Assembly: GCA_964592125.1 (NCBI GenBank)
Contig: CAZQBV010000048.1
Location: forward strand, 1 to 20,786
Source: UBA5399 sp964592125
GTDB taxonomy: Bacteria; Bacillota; Clostridia; Christensenellales; Christensenellaceae
Length of the DNA: 20,786 nucleotides
Direction of reading: 5' to 3'
Below the pieces are notes generated by a model. It did not search any database and was not told where the DNA came from. It worked only from the letters and a program-made list of their open reading frames with translations. This document shows, piece after piece, positions 1 through 6,586 of this stretch. The translations under genes were made by a program, and so were the position numbers. The first letter of the stretch is position 1. Every line of letters starts with the position of its first letter.

Positions 1-1135
1 CGCCAATTACAGCAACACCGCCGGCCAGTTTTGCAAGTCTTTCCTGAAGTTTTTCTTTGTCATAATCCGAAGTGGTTTCTTCTATCTGTGCCTTTATGGA
101 AGCAATGCGGGCTTTGATATCTTCCGATTTACCCATGCCTTCCACAATGGTTGTATTGTCTTTGTCCACTTTAATCTGTTTGGCATTGCCCAACATTTCC
201 ATTTTGGCATCTTTCAGTTCTATACCAACTTCTTCGGAAATCACTGTAGCACCTGTTAGGATAGCAATATCCTGCAGCATAGCCTTACGTCTGTCGCCAA
301 AGCCAGGTGCTTTTACTGCAACACAGGTGAATGTGCCACGAAGCTTGTTTACCACCAATGTAGCAAGGGCTTCTCCTTCAACATCTTCTGCTATGATAAA
401 CAATTTTTTACCCAACTGTACAATCTGCTCCAAAATGGGCAGCAAATCTTGAATGTTGGTTATCTTTTTGTCTGTAATCAGCACAAGCGGATCATCCAAA
501 GTGGCTTCCATCTTGTCTGTATCTGTTACCATATAGGCCGAAGCATAACCACGGTCAAACTGCATACCTTCCACTACGTTCAGTTCTGTTTGCATGGTTT
601 TGGCTTCTTCTACAGTAATAACGCCATCGTTACCAACTTTTTTCATTGCTTCGGAAATCAGTTCGCCAATTTTTTCGTCTGCTGCGGAAATGCTGGCAAC
701 CTGCTCTATAGATTTGCTGTCTGCAATGGGTTTACTTAATGCCTGCAGGCCTTTCACAACCGCTTCAGATGCTTTCAAAATACCTTTTCTTATGCTCATG
801 GGGTTTGCGCCCGCTGCAACATTTTTTAGTCCTTCACGAATAATCGCCTGTGCCAAAAGGGTAGCGGTTGTTGTACCATCGCCAGCTACGTCATTTGTTT
901 TTGTAGCAACTTCTTTCACAAGCTGTGCGCCCATATTTTCAAAGGGGTCATCTAGCTCAATCTCTTTTGCAATGGTTACGCCATCGTTGGTGATAAGAGG
1001 TGAACCAAATTTCTTGTCCAATACCACGTTTCTGCCACGTGGCCCCAAGGTTACCTTTACTGTATTCGCAAGCTGGTTTACACCGCTTTCCAGTGCGCGC
1101 CGCGCTTCTTCACCGTACTTGATTTGTTTTGCCAT
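1..1135 (-). CDS. groL: Chaperonin GroEL (Hsp60), N-terminal part, cut by window edge
   Basis: GroEL is the 60-kDa ATP-dependent folding chaperonin that forms the cytosolic double ring and works with GroES. About 378 of roughly 540 residues are visible. The protein begins MAKQIKYGEEARRALESGVN and carries the nucleotide-binding signatures VTLGPRGRNVVLDKKFG and NDGVTIAKEIELDDPFENMG, followed by GDGTTTATLLA. VVEGMQFDRGYASAY and KAPGFGDRRKAMLQDIA follow, and the visible part ends at KEKLQERLAKLAGGVAVIG. The frame stays open to the left edge, so the C-terminal equatorial region lies outside. The start is the ATG at 1133-1135, with an AGGAGG at 1148-1153 (minus strand). It lies 21 bp downstream of groES in the same operon and is presumably controlled by HrcA through the CIRCE element. 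Long plus-strand frames opposite this gene are codon shadows. Confidence 0.97.
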   Translation of the reverse strand, partial: MAKQIKYGEEARRALESGVNQLANTVKVTLGPRGRNVVLDKKFGSPLITNDGVTIAKEIELDDPFENMGAQLVKEVATKTNDVAGDGTTTATLLAQAIIREGLKNVAAGANPMSIRKGILKASEAVVKGLQALSKPIADSKSIEQVASISAADEKIGELISEAMKKVGNDGVITVEEAKTMQTELNVVEGMQFDRGYASAYMVTDTDKMEATLDDPLVLITDKKITNIQDLLPILEQIVQLGKKLFIIAEDVEGEALATLVVNKLRGTFTCVAVKAPGFGDRRKAMLQDIAILTGATVISEEVGIELKDAKMEMLGNAKQIKVDKDNTTIVEGMGKSEDIKARIASIKAQIEETTSDYDKEKLQERLAKLAGGVAVIG

Positions 1136-1156
1136 AATCTAACTTATCCTCCTGAG

Positions 1157-1441
1157 TTATTTTACAATTGCTAAAATATCGGACTGACGAACAATTACAT
1201 ACTCCGTACCATCCAGTTTTATGTCTGTACCGGCATACTTGGAATAGATTACTTTGTCGCCTTGTTTCACTTCCATTTTTACTTCTTTGCCATCTACCAT
1301 GCCGCCGGGGCCAACCTCTACAACCTCAGCCATTTGGGGTTTTTCTTGTGCTGTACCAGGCAGAACAATGCCGCTCTTTGTAGTTTCTTCCGCTTCAACA
1401 GATTTTATAACAACTCTGTCGCCTAAGGGTTTTATCGTCAT
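1157..1441 (-). CDS. groS: Co-chaperonin GroES (Hsp10)
   Basis: GroES is the heptameric lid that caps GroEL and creates the folding chamber. The 94-residue product has the usual family length. It starts MTIKPLGDRVVIKSVEAEET, has the mobile GroEL-binding loop TKSGIVLPGTAQEKPQ near residues 22-37, then AEVVEVGPGG, and ends with the conserved pattern KYAGTDIKLDGTEYVIVRQSDILAIVK-like beta strands. A strong AGGAGG (1449-1454, minus) sits 7 bases before the ATG. It is the first gene of the groESL operon, and its promoter and CIRCE operator lie immediately upstream. Nothing unusual is seen. Confidence 0.98.
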   Translation of the reverse strand: MTIKPLGDRVVIKSVEAEETTKSGIVLPGTAQEKPQMAEVVEVGPGGMVDGKEVKMEVKQGDKVIYSKYAGTDIKLDGTEYVIVRQSDILAIVK

Positions 1442-1473
1442 ATTTAAGCCTCCTCAAAAATTAATTTGTTTTG

Positions 1474-1500
1474 TTAGCACTCGTTCTGGTTGAGTGCTAA
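1474..1500 (-). promoter_or_regulatory. CIRCE operator (HrcA-binding inverted repeat)
   Basis: TTAGCACTC, a 9-base spacer and GAGTGCTAA form a perfect 9-9-9 inverted repeat matching the CIRCE consensus. It lies between the groESL promoter and groES. CIRCE is the binding site of the heat-shock repressor HrcA, so groESL is expected to be derepressed on heat shock. The hrcA gene itself is not in this window. Confidence 0.97.
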
Positions 1501-1512
1501 TAGTTATTTATA

Positions 1513-1541
1513 ATAATATATGCATACTGATAATAAATCAA
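1513..1541 (-). promoter_or_regulatory. Sigma-A-type promoter of groESL
   Basis: On the minus strand, TTGATT (1536-1541) and TATTAT (1513-1518) are separated by 17 bases. They sit directly upstream of CIRCE, so the predicted transcript start falls just before the operator. This is the usual HrcA arrangement, but the promoter is predicted from sequence only. Confidence 0.7.
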
Positions 1542-1656
1542 ATAATACAATTGGCTGAAAATAATCATAATTTAGATTATAGTAAAAATATAGATATATA
1601 TATGCTATATACTTCTTAATACAAGCTAATGCTGTGTTTATTACAACGAATAGAAG

Positions 1657-1685
1657 TTGATAAAAATAGTAAAATGTTTTGTATA
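1657..1685 (+). promoter_or_regulatory. Candidate promoter of the dCMP deaminase gene
   Basis: TTGATA (1657-1662) and TGTATA (1680-1685) are 17 bases apart, about 45 bases before the gene start. The surrounding 1501-1700 divergent intergenic stretch is very AT-rich, so chance matches are likely. Confidence 0.45.
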
Positions 1686-1728
1686 TATGTAATGAAAGTG
1701 GCGACGCACTGATATGGAGGGAGACTAT

Positions 1729-2187
1729 ATGGATAAATGGGATAAACGTTTTATGGATTTGGCGTGTGAGATTGCCAAATGGTCCAGCTGCTATAAACCA
1801 AACAGAAATATTGGTGCGTTAATTGTGCACAATAAGCGTATATTAACCACGGGGTACAATGGCGCACCTGCAGGTATGTCCAGTTGCAAAGAACGAGGAG
1901 AGTGCATTCGCAATAATATGGGAATTGCTTCGGGGGAACGCCACGAACTGTGCTATGCAATCCATGCGGAGCAGAATGCCATTATTCAAGCAGCGAAAAT
2001 GGGAATCTCCATAGAGGGCGCTACCATATATTGTACGCATCAACCCTGTGCAATCTGTGCTAAGATGATTGTGAATTCGGGCATTGCACGTGTGGTGTAT
2101 CTAAATGCCTATCCCGACGATTTTGCCAAGAAAATATTCGATAGCGTTGATATTGTTGTGGAGAAGTACAATACAGAGATAAAATAG
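1729..2187 (+). CDS. dCMP deaminase family protein (ComEB-like)
   Basis: A zinc-dependent deoxycytidylate deaminase is predicted, converting dCMP to dUMP for dTTP synthesis. The 152-residue product has the deaminase zinc site: HAEQNAI (H79, catalytic E81) and PCAIC (C107, C110). An N-terminal segment GYNGAPAGM is typical of the dCMP deaminase/ComE operon protein 2 group, and length fits the family. A longer frame opens at an ATG at 1714, but the GGAGG at 1716-1720 would then lie inside the gene. That SD is well spaced for the ATG at 1729, so 1729 is chosen. No competence genes are adjacent, so a housekeeping nucleotide role is the likelier one. Confidence 0.9.
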   Translation: MDKWDKRFMDLACEIAKWSSCYKPNRNIGALIVHNKRILTTGYNGAPAGMSSCKERGECIRNNMGIASGERHELCYAIHAEQNAIIQAAKMGISIEGATIYCTHQPCAICAKMIVNSGIARVVYLNAYPDDFAKKIFDSVDIVVEKYNTEIK

Positions 2188-2239
2188 CGGAATAGTAACA
2201 GGATGGATTGATAAGTTTGTGTTAACAATGTTCCGTTTA

Positions 2240-2267
2240 TTGCATAAAGCAGATATACTATTATAAA
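2240..2267 (+). promoter_or_regulatory. Candidate promoter of the HydS-like signalling operon
   Basis: TTGCAT (2240-2245) and TATAAA (2262-2267) are 16 bases apart and 29 bases before the first start codon. No terminator is visible after the dCMP deaminase gene, so some readthrough is possible. A TGTTAACA palindrome (2220-2227) just upstream may or may not matter. Confidence 0.5.
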
Positions 2268-2295
2268 AAGGATACTATCTTCAGGAGGAAACACT

Positions 2296-2649
2296 TTGAA
2301 AAGAGCGAAACTATTGGAACTGCTGGGAGGACGCACAATTTGTGGGGATCACATGCCAGACAACGAAATTTTGTGTGCTTGTGGTGCAGATATGATGAGC
2401 GATGTTTTGGCATTTACAAAACACGATGCCATACTATTGACTGGTTTGGTCAACAACCATGTGTTGCGCACAGCAGAAATGTTGGATATACAATATATTA
2501 TGTTTGTACGGGGAAAAGTGCCATCGGATGAGATTGTGGAAATGGCCAAAGAAATGGATTTGGTATTGATGACAACGGAGCTTCCCATGTTTACAGCCTG
2601 CGGTATCCTGTATAGTGAGGGTATACAAGGCGGAATGCGGGAGGGCTAA
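2296..2649 (+). CDS. DRTGG-domain protein, first copy of the hydrogenase-linked cluster
   Basis: This 117-residue soluble protein looks like the stand-alone DRTGG (PF07085-type) proteins found beside HydS-like hydrogenase genes in Clostridia. Supporting features are an N-terminal LLELLGGRTICGD, a central segment with MMSDVLAF and the hydrophobic strand DAILLTGLVNNHVLRTAEML, then IQYIMFVRGK and a C-terminal LVLMTTELPMFTACGILY. The DRTGG domain also occurs in other regulatory proteins and is thought to be a ligand or interaction module, but its function is not established. The start is a TTG at 2296 with AGGAGG at 2283-2288. It is first in the operon, with 3 bp to the next gene. It is a distant paralogue of the gene at 4402. 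The family call rests on pattern and context rather than an alignment. Confidence 0.75.
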   Translation: MKRAKLLELLGGRTICGDHMPDNEILCACGADMMSDVLAFTKHDAILLTGLVNNHVLRTAEMLDIQYIMFVRGKVPSDEIVEMAKEMDLVLMTTELPMFTACGILYSEGIQGGMREG

Positions 2650-2652
2650 TAT

Positions 2653-3069
2653 ATGATATATACCCGTGATTATGAAGTGGAGAAAGATGATTTTGCAGCA
2701 GCCGGTGAAGTATCGGCACGCATAAAAAGAAAACTAAAGCAAATAGGGATAGAGCCTGTTTTAATAAGAAAAATTGCTATTGCCTCCTATGAAGCGGAAA
2801 TTAATATGATCATTCATAGCTTGGGCGGCGTTATGTCTATTGAAATAGATGAAAATACGATTAGAATCATGTGCAAAGATGTTGGCCCGGGCATTCCCGA
2901 TATAGAGCTTGCAATGAAAGAAGGATATTCCACAGCGCCCCAAAGCATACGCGAAATGGGTTTTGGTGCAGGCATGGGTCTGGCGAACATAAATAAAAAC
3001 AGCGATGAAATGAATATCACCTCCAGCCCAGAGGGCACAACGGTAACAATGACATTTTCATTTTGCTGA
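2653..3069 (+). CDS. RsbT/RsbW-like GHKL ATPase (anti-sigma-factor-type serine kinase)
   Basis: The 138-residue protein is a single HATPase_c domain of the anti-sigma-factor/serine-kinase type. Visible motifs are an N box in IASYEAEINMIIHS (E47, E49, N51), the G1 box DVGPGIPD (D76, G78, G80), and a glycine-rich ATP lid GFGAGMGLANI (103-113). Such proteins (RsbT, RsbW, SpoIIAB) phosphorylate partner proteins on Ser/Thr in partner-switching cascades. No STAS-domain anti-anti-sigma factor or sigma factor is encoded nearby, so the substrate is unknown. The gene lies between the first DRTGG gene and the HydS-like gene with very short gaps (3 and 13 bp), which argues for co-transcription and a shared pathway. 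A role in relaying the state of the hydrogenase-like sensor is inference. Confidence 0.85.
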   Translation: MIYTRDYEVEKDDFAAAGEVSARIKRKLKQIGIEPVLIRKIAIASYEAEINMIIHSLGGVMSIEIDENTIRIMCKDVGPGIPDIELAMKEGYSTAPQSIREMGFGAGMGLANINKNSDEMNITSSPEGTTVTMTFSFC

Positions 3070-3082
3070 TTAAGGATCAATC

Positions 3083-4396
3083 ATGGAGAAATACTTTCAT
3101 TCAGTTACATTGAATAAAGACAAATGTTCCGGCTGTACCAATTGCATAAAACGTTGCCCTACAGAGGCTATTCGTGTGCAACATGGCAAGGCAAAAATAT
3201 TGGCAGAGCGCTGCATAGATTGTGGTGAGTGTATTCGGGTGTGCCCATACCATGCAAAAAGTGCAGTGACAGATTCACTTTCCAGTATCAACGCTTTTAA
3301 ATATAAAATTGCATTGCCACCGCCTTCGCTTTATGGGCAGTTTAAGGCACTGGATAGTGTGGAAAAACTGTTGGCCGGTTTGAAAATGATGGGATTTGAC
3401 GATGTATTTGAAGTGGCTCGTGGTGCGGAAATATGTTCTGCCGCAGTGGCGGAAAGAATGAGAACGGCAAGCGTAAAGCCGCTGATATCTTCGGCATGCC
3501 CAGCCGTAGCGCGGCTGATACAGGTGCGTTTTCCAGAGCTGCTGGAGCATATTGTGGATGTGGATACGCCCATGGAAATTGCCGCAAAAATAGCCAAGAA
3601 AGAATTTGCAGAAAAAAACAATGTGGACATCAGTGAAATTGGCGCGTATTTTATTACGCCGTGTCCGGCCAAAATGACAAGCATAAAATCGCCATTGGCC
3701 AAGGAAAAAAGCTATGTAGATGGCGCCATTTCCATGTTGGAGATATATGGGCTTTTAGCAGGGCAATTAAAAGGCGAAACAAAACCCTTTGAAGAGGAAC
3801 GCGCTGGTGCAATAGGCATAGGATGGGCAAATAGTGGTGGGGAAGTGTCTGCTGTTGGCCGTGTAAATGCGTTGGCGGTGGATGGCATAAATAATGTTTT
3901 AAAAGCGCTGGAAGATATAGAAAATGGCAAACTTTCGGATATAGATTTTTTTGAGGGTTTGGCATGTACTGGCGGGTGTGTGGGTGGTCCTTTGGTATTT
4001 GAAAGCTCTTTTGTGGCGCAGGCACGCATAAAACACATTTGTGATACATTGGGTGATGACTTTGAAAAAATAGATAAAATTCAAGCTTATGCGCATGATG
4101 GCGGTGCGGATATTACCCGCCCGATAGAGCCGCTGGATGTAATGAAGCTGGATGATAACCGCATGGTGGCAATGCAAAAGGTGCAACAAATAGAAGAACT
4201 GCTAAAAAAACTGCCGGGGATGGATTGTGGCAGTTGTGGCGCGCCCAGTTGCCGGGCGTTGGCTGAAGATATTGTGCGGGGCAATGCAACTGAAATGGAT
4301 TGTATCTTTATTTTAAAAGAAAAGGTGCGCTTTCTAGCAGAAGAAATGGTGGATATTGCCAGCAAAAGCAAGGATACGGAAATAGAGAGAGGATAA
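3083..4396 (+). CDS. HydS-like [FeFe]-hydrogenase-domain protein, putative H2/redox sensor
   Basis: Domains in order: an N-terminal two-[4Fe-4S] ferredoxin module (C15, C18, C21, C25; C44, C47, C50, C54), then an H-cluster domain (about 75-355). A Fes-type [4Fe-4S] module follows (C382, C385, C390, C407 with GMDCGSCGAPSC), and a short charged helix ends the protein. The H-cluster motifs are SSACPAV (ligand C139), TPCPAK (C194, K197) and EGLACTGGCVGG (C295, C299). Catalytic enzymes have TSCCP in the first motif; here Ala138 replaces the proton-relay Cys, as described for sensory group C hydrogenases (HydS). The usual C-terminal PAS domain of HydS is missing, since only about 30 residues follow C407. 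The 437-residue protein is soluble. A sensor or regulatory role is inferred from these changes and the kinase-like neighbours; bulk H2 turnover is unlikely. Confidence 0.88.
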   Translation: MEKYFHSVTLNKDKCSGCTNCIKRCPTEAIRVQHGKAKILAERCIDCGECIRVCPYHAKSAVTDSLSSINAFKYKIALPPPSLYGQFKALDSVEKLLAGLKMMGFDDVFEVARGAEICSAAVAERMRTASVKPLISSACPAVARLIQVRFPELLEHIVDVDTPMEIAAKIAKKEFAEKNNVDISEIGAYFITPCPAKMTSIKSPLAKEKSYVDGAISMLEIYGLLAGQLKGETKPFEEERAGAIGIGWANSGGEVSAVGRVNALAVDGINNVLKALEDIENGKLSDIDFFEGLACTGGCVGGPLVFESSFVAQARIKHICDTLGDDFEKIDKIQAYAHDGGADITRPIEPLDVMKLDDNRMVAMQKVQQIEELLKKLPGMDCGSCGAPSCRALAEDIVRGNATEMDCIFILKEKVRFLAEEMVDIASKSKDTEIERG

Positions 4397-4401
4397 AAAC
4401 T

Positions 4402-4761
4402 ATGACAACGGTAGAACAATTGGCACAAAAACTAGAACTGAAACAGCTGACTGCTATAGATCAGCTGAACGGAGAAGTTTCGGATGGATGTGTATGCGAT
4501 CTTTTAAGTTGGGTGATGGCGCGCGGAGAAGAAGGAATGGCTTGGATTACAGTGCAAACACATTTAAATGTGGTGGCTGTGGCATGTTTGCATGATTTTG
4601 CGTGCATCATTGTTCCTGAAGAGATTGAAGTACCTCAGCCCACGATAGACAAAGCGAACGAAGAGGGGATGGTCATTTTTTCCTCTGGAAAAACTTCTTA
4701 TAAGCTAAGTTGTGAAATGTGTGCACTGGATATTGGCGGGTACGGCTGCTGCGCAAATTGA
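4402..4761 (+). CDS. DRTGG-domain protein, second copy, with Cys-rich C-terminus
   Basis: The 119-residue protein starts MTTVEQLAQKLELKQLTAI and carries the DRTGG-like core: DGCVCDLLSWVMARG, then AWITVQTHLNVVAVACLHDFACIIV, then MVIFSSGKTSYKLS. It fits the small DRTGG proteins that accompany HydS-like genes. Unlike the first copy at 2296 it is unusually rich in cysteine, including CEMC and a terminal GYGCC near the C-terminus. That could hint at metal binding or thiol redox chemistry, though this is speculation. It starts 5 bp after the HydS-like gene and ends 1 bp before the start of the PHP gene, so it sits in the middle of a tight operon. A frame of the next gene extends back into this one but lacks its own ribosome binding site. 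Confidence 0.75.
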   Translation: MTTVEQLAQKLELKQLTAIDQLNGEVSDGCVCDLLSWVMARGEEGMAWITVQTHLNVVAVACLHDFACIIVPEEIEVPQPTIDKANEEGMVIFSSGKTSYKLSCEMCALDIGGYGCCAN

Positions 4762-4762
4762 T

Positions 4763-5452
4763 ATGAAAGCGTTTTACGATCTGCATATTCATTCGGTGTT
4801 ATCCCCTTGTGCGGAGCAGGATATGACACCCAACAACATAGTGAATATGGCAATGCTAATAGGATTGGATGTAATTGCTGTTACCGATCATAACAGTGCA
4901 GATAACACGCCAGCAGTGGCAAAGCTGGCAAAGGATGCTGGTTTGTGCTTTATTCCCGGTATTGAAGTTACCACTGCGGAAGAAGTGCATATGATTGGCC
5001 TGTTTGCAGAGGTGGATTCCGCTTTGCGGTTTGGTGAGTTGGTGTATGCTGCATTACCCAATATAAAAAATAAGCCGGAATTTTTTGGTGCACAGCAGAT
5101 TATGGACGAGCATGATGCCGTGATTGGAGAAAAAGAAAAGCTATTGATATCTGCAACGCACTACGGCATAGAGGAATGTTGTACTTTGATTCAAGAGCAT
5201 GGGGGGATATATATACCTGCTCATGTAAACAAAGAGGCAAATTCTATCTTGGCAAACCTTGGCTTTTTTCCACCGCAAATTCATTTTCCCACAATAGAAG
5301 TGTGGCGCGGGGGGATGCCTGTAGAAACTGAGTTATACAGAGTGCTACACAACTCGGATGCGCATATGTTGGAACAAATTTCAGAAAAAGAAAATTTTCT
5401 GGAAGTGGAGAAATTGCAGTGCAAGGCTATATGGGAAGAATTAAGTCGATAA
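4763..5452 (+). CDS. PHP-domain phosphoesterase
   Basis: PHP-domain proteins are metal-dependent phosphoesterases (polymerase and histidinol phosphatase superfamily). The 229-residue product has the expected metal-binding motifs: DLHIHS (H8, H10), VTDHNS, GIEVTT, PAHVNK and NSDAH. The stand-alone length and motif order match the TrpH-like group, but the substrate cannot be told from sequence. The start at 4763 puts MKAFYDLHIHS at the N-terminus, as in relatives. A possible upstream ATG at 4712 would only add 17 residues read from inside the preceding gene. In comparable clostridial HydS clusters a PHP gene is a regular member, suggesting it acts on a nucleotide or phosphorylated partner of this signalling set; that role is inference. 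Confidence 0.88.
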   Translation: MKAFYDLHIHSVLSPCAEQDMTPNNIVNMAMLIGLDVIAVTDHNSADNTPAVAKLAKDAGLCFIPGIEVTTAEEVHMIGLFAEVDSALRFGELVYAALPNIKNKPEFFGAQQIMDEHDAVIGEKEKLLISATHYGIEECCTLIQEHGGIYIPAHVNKEANSILANLGFFPPQIHFPTIEVWRGGMPVETELYRVLHNSDAHMLEQISEKENFLEVEKLQCKAIWEELSR

Positions 5453-5456
5453 ATTG

Positions 5457-5485
5457 TTGATGCAAAAGATTACTATGTGTGATAA
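5457..5485 (+). promoter_or_regulatory. Candidate internal promoter in front of the HydC-like gene
   Basis: TTGATG (5457-5462) and TGATAA (5480-5485) are 17 bases apart and begin 4 bases after the PHP stop codon. The predicted start of transcription falls inside the perfect palindrome at 5487-5501, giving a promoter-operator arrangement. Confidence 0.55.
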
Positions 5486-5486
5486 A

Positions 5487-5501
5487 ATAGACAATGTCTA
5501 T
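5487..5501 (+). promoter_or_regulatory. Perfect 15-bp palindrome, probable operator of the HydC-like gene
   Basis: ATAGACA-A-TGTCTAT is a perfect 7-1-7 inverted repeat. It lies at the predicted transcription start, 32 bases upstream of the HydC-like start codon. Position and symmetry fit a repressor operator for a dimeric regulator. I do not recognise the cognate regulator: it does not match the clostridial Rex, LexA, CIRCE or PerR consensus. Confidence 0.6.
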
Positions 5502-5533
5502 AGAATAAAGATTTAAAAAATGGAGGCAACAAG

Positions 5534-6028
5534 ATGGAAAACACGCAGGAAACGAAGGTAAAGTACGACGAATTGAGTGCGTATATTAGTGAGATGGTAC
5601 ATAAACCCGGCCCGTTGATGCCGATTATGCAAAAAGCACAAGAGTTATTTGGTTTTTTGCCTTTTGATGTGCAAGAGTTTATTGCTGCACAAATGAATAT
5701 TCCCATGTCTGATGTATATGGTGTGGCTACTTTTTATTCTCAGTTTTCACTGGAAGCCAAAGGTAAGCACATTATTGGTGTTTGCATGGGTACGGCTTGC
5801 TACGTAAAAAAATCTGAAGGCATATTAAACGCATTGGCGGATGAGTTGCAAACAAGCCCAGGCCTTACCACACAGGATAGACTGTTCACTTTGGAAGCAA
5901 CACGCTGCCTTGGATGCTGCGGATTGGCTCCTGTTATTATGATAGACGATCAGGTATATGGCAGGTTGGTACCCGAAGATATTCATGATATCTTAGACAA
6001 GTACAAACAGGCACAAACTGCTTCCTAA
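5534..6028 (+). CDS. NADH dehydrogenase subunit E-type thioredoxin-like [2Fe-2S] protein (HydC/NuoE-like)
   Basis: The 164-residue protein belongs to the NuoE/HydC family, small thioredoxin-fold [2Fe-2S] subunits of complex I and of electron-bifurcating hydrogenases. The cluster ligands are clear: C84-x4-C89 (VCMGTACYV) and C125-x3-C129 (ATRCLGCCG). The N-terminal helical region PLMPIMQKAQELFGFLP and the VYGVATFYSQF segment are typical. GGAGG at 5522-5526 supports the ATG at 5534. In bifurcating enzymes HydC works with the flavoprotein HydB and catalytic HydA, but neither is adjacent; the next gene after the ATPase is surE. It may pair with subunits encoded elsewhere or pass electrons to or from the HydS-like sensor. 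Its stop codon overlaps the next start (TAATG), indicating translational coupling. Confidence 0.92.
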   Translation: MENTQETKVKYDELSAYISEMVHKPGPLMPIMQKAQELFGFLPFDVQEFIAAQMNIPMSDVYGVATFYSQFSLEAKGKHIIGVCMGTACYVKKSEGILNALADELQTSPGLTTQDRLFTLEATRCLGCCGLAPVIMIDDQVYGRLVPEDIHDILDKYKQAQTAS

Positions 6029-6579
6029 TGAAGGAAATTTCTTTGCACATTATGGATATTGTGCAAAATTCTATCAGTGCAGATGCCACTTTAATTGAAG
6101 TGAGTCTGGAAATATCCATGCAAAATAATAGAATTGCTGTAGTGATACGCGACAATGGCCGTGGTATGGATAAAGCCATGCTGGAAAGTGTTACCAGCCC
6201 ATTCACAACAACACGTACTACCAGAAGGGTGGGGTTGGGTATACCTCTTTTTAAGGCAGGGGCTGAAGCCACTGGTGGCAGTTTTTGTATAGATTCTAAG
6301 CCCGGCGAAGGAACGGTGTTGGAAGCGGACTATGTGTTGGATCATATAGACCGCCCACCTATTGGGGATTTTGCGGGCACAATGCATATGTTGATTGTGT
6401 GCAACCCCAATATAGACTTTGTGGTGGACTTATGCTATGAAGGCGAGAATGATACGCTGGATACGCAGCAAGTGAGGCAGGTTTTGGGGGAAGATGTACC
6501 ACTGAATACACCGGATGTATCCATATGGCTGAAGGATAATCTGGATGAATTGTTCAAACCGGAATATGCTAAAATATAG
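6028..6579 (+). CDS. GHKL (HATPase_c) ATP-binding protein with unassigned C-terminal region
   Basis: Residues 1-105 form a histidine-kinase-type ATP-binding domain. It has an N box in HIMDIVQNSISADAT (N14), a G1 box RDNGRGMDK (D42, G44, G46) and the lid segment SPFTTTRTTRRVGLGIPLFK. There is no phosphoacceptor histidine domain, no sensor domain and no membrane segment. The remaining 78 residues, from about DHIDRPPIGDFAGTMHMLIV onward, match no domain I can name. The 183-residue gene overlaps the HydC-like stop codon by one base and closes the cluster before a hairpin terminator. This is the second kinase-like ATPase here and is clearly different from the RsbT-like one at 2653. It may phosphorylate a partner in the same pathway; no target is visible. 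Confidence 0.85.
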   Translation: MKEISLHIMDIVQNSISADATLIEVSLEISMQNNRIAVVIRDNGRGMDKAMLESVTSPFTTTRTTRRVGLGIPLFKAGAEATGGSFCIDSKPGEGTVLEADYVLDHIDRPPIGDFAGTMHMLIVCNPNIDFVVDLCYEGENDTLDTQQVRQVLGEDVPLNTPDVSIWLKDNLDELFKPEYAKI

Positions 6580-6586
6580 GAACTGT

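Noticed and set aside
594..1142. A 182-codon plus-strand open frame, and others at 72-452 and 449-739, opposite groEL.
   Set aside because: They are antisense to a clearly coding groEL frame, have no ribosome binding site and give protein sequences of no recognisable family.
2205..2227. TTGATAA followed by TTAACAA upstream of the signalling operon, suggestive of a Rex (NADH-sensing) site.
   Set aside because: The clostridial Rex consensus needs 4 bases between the half sites; here there are 7, so symmetry does not fit.
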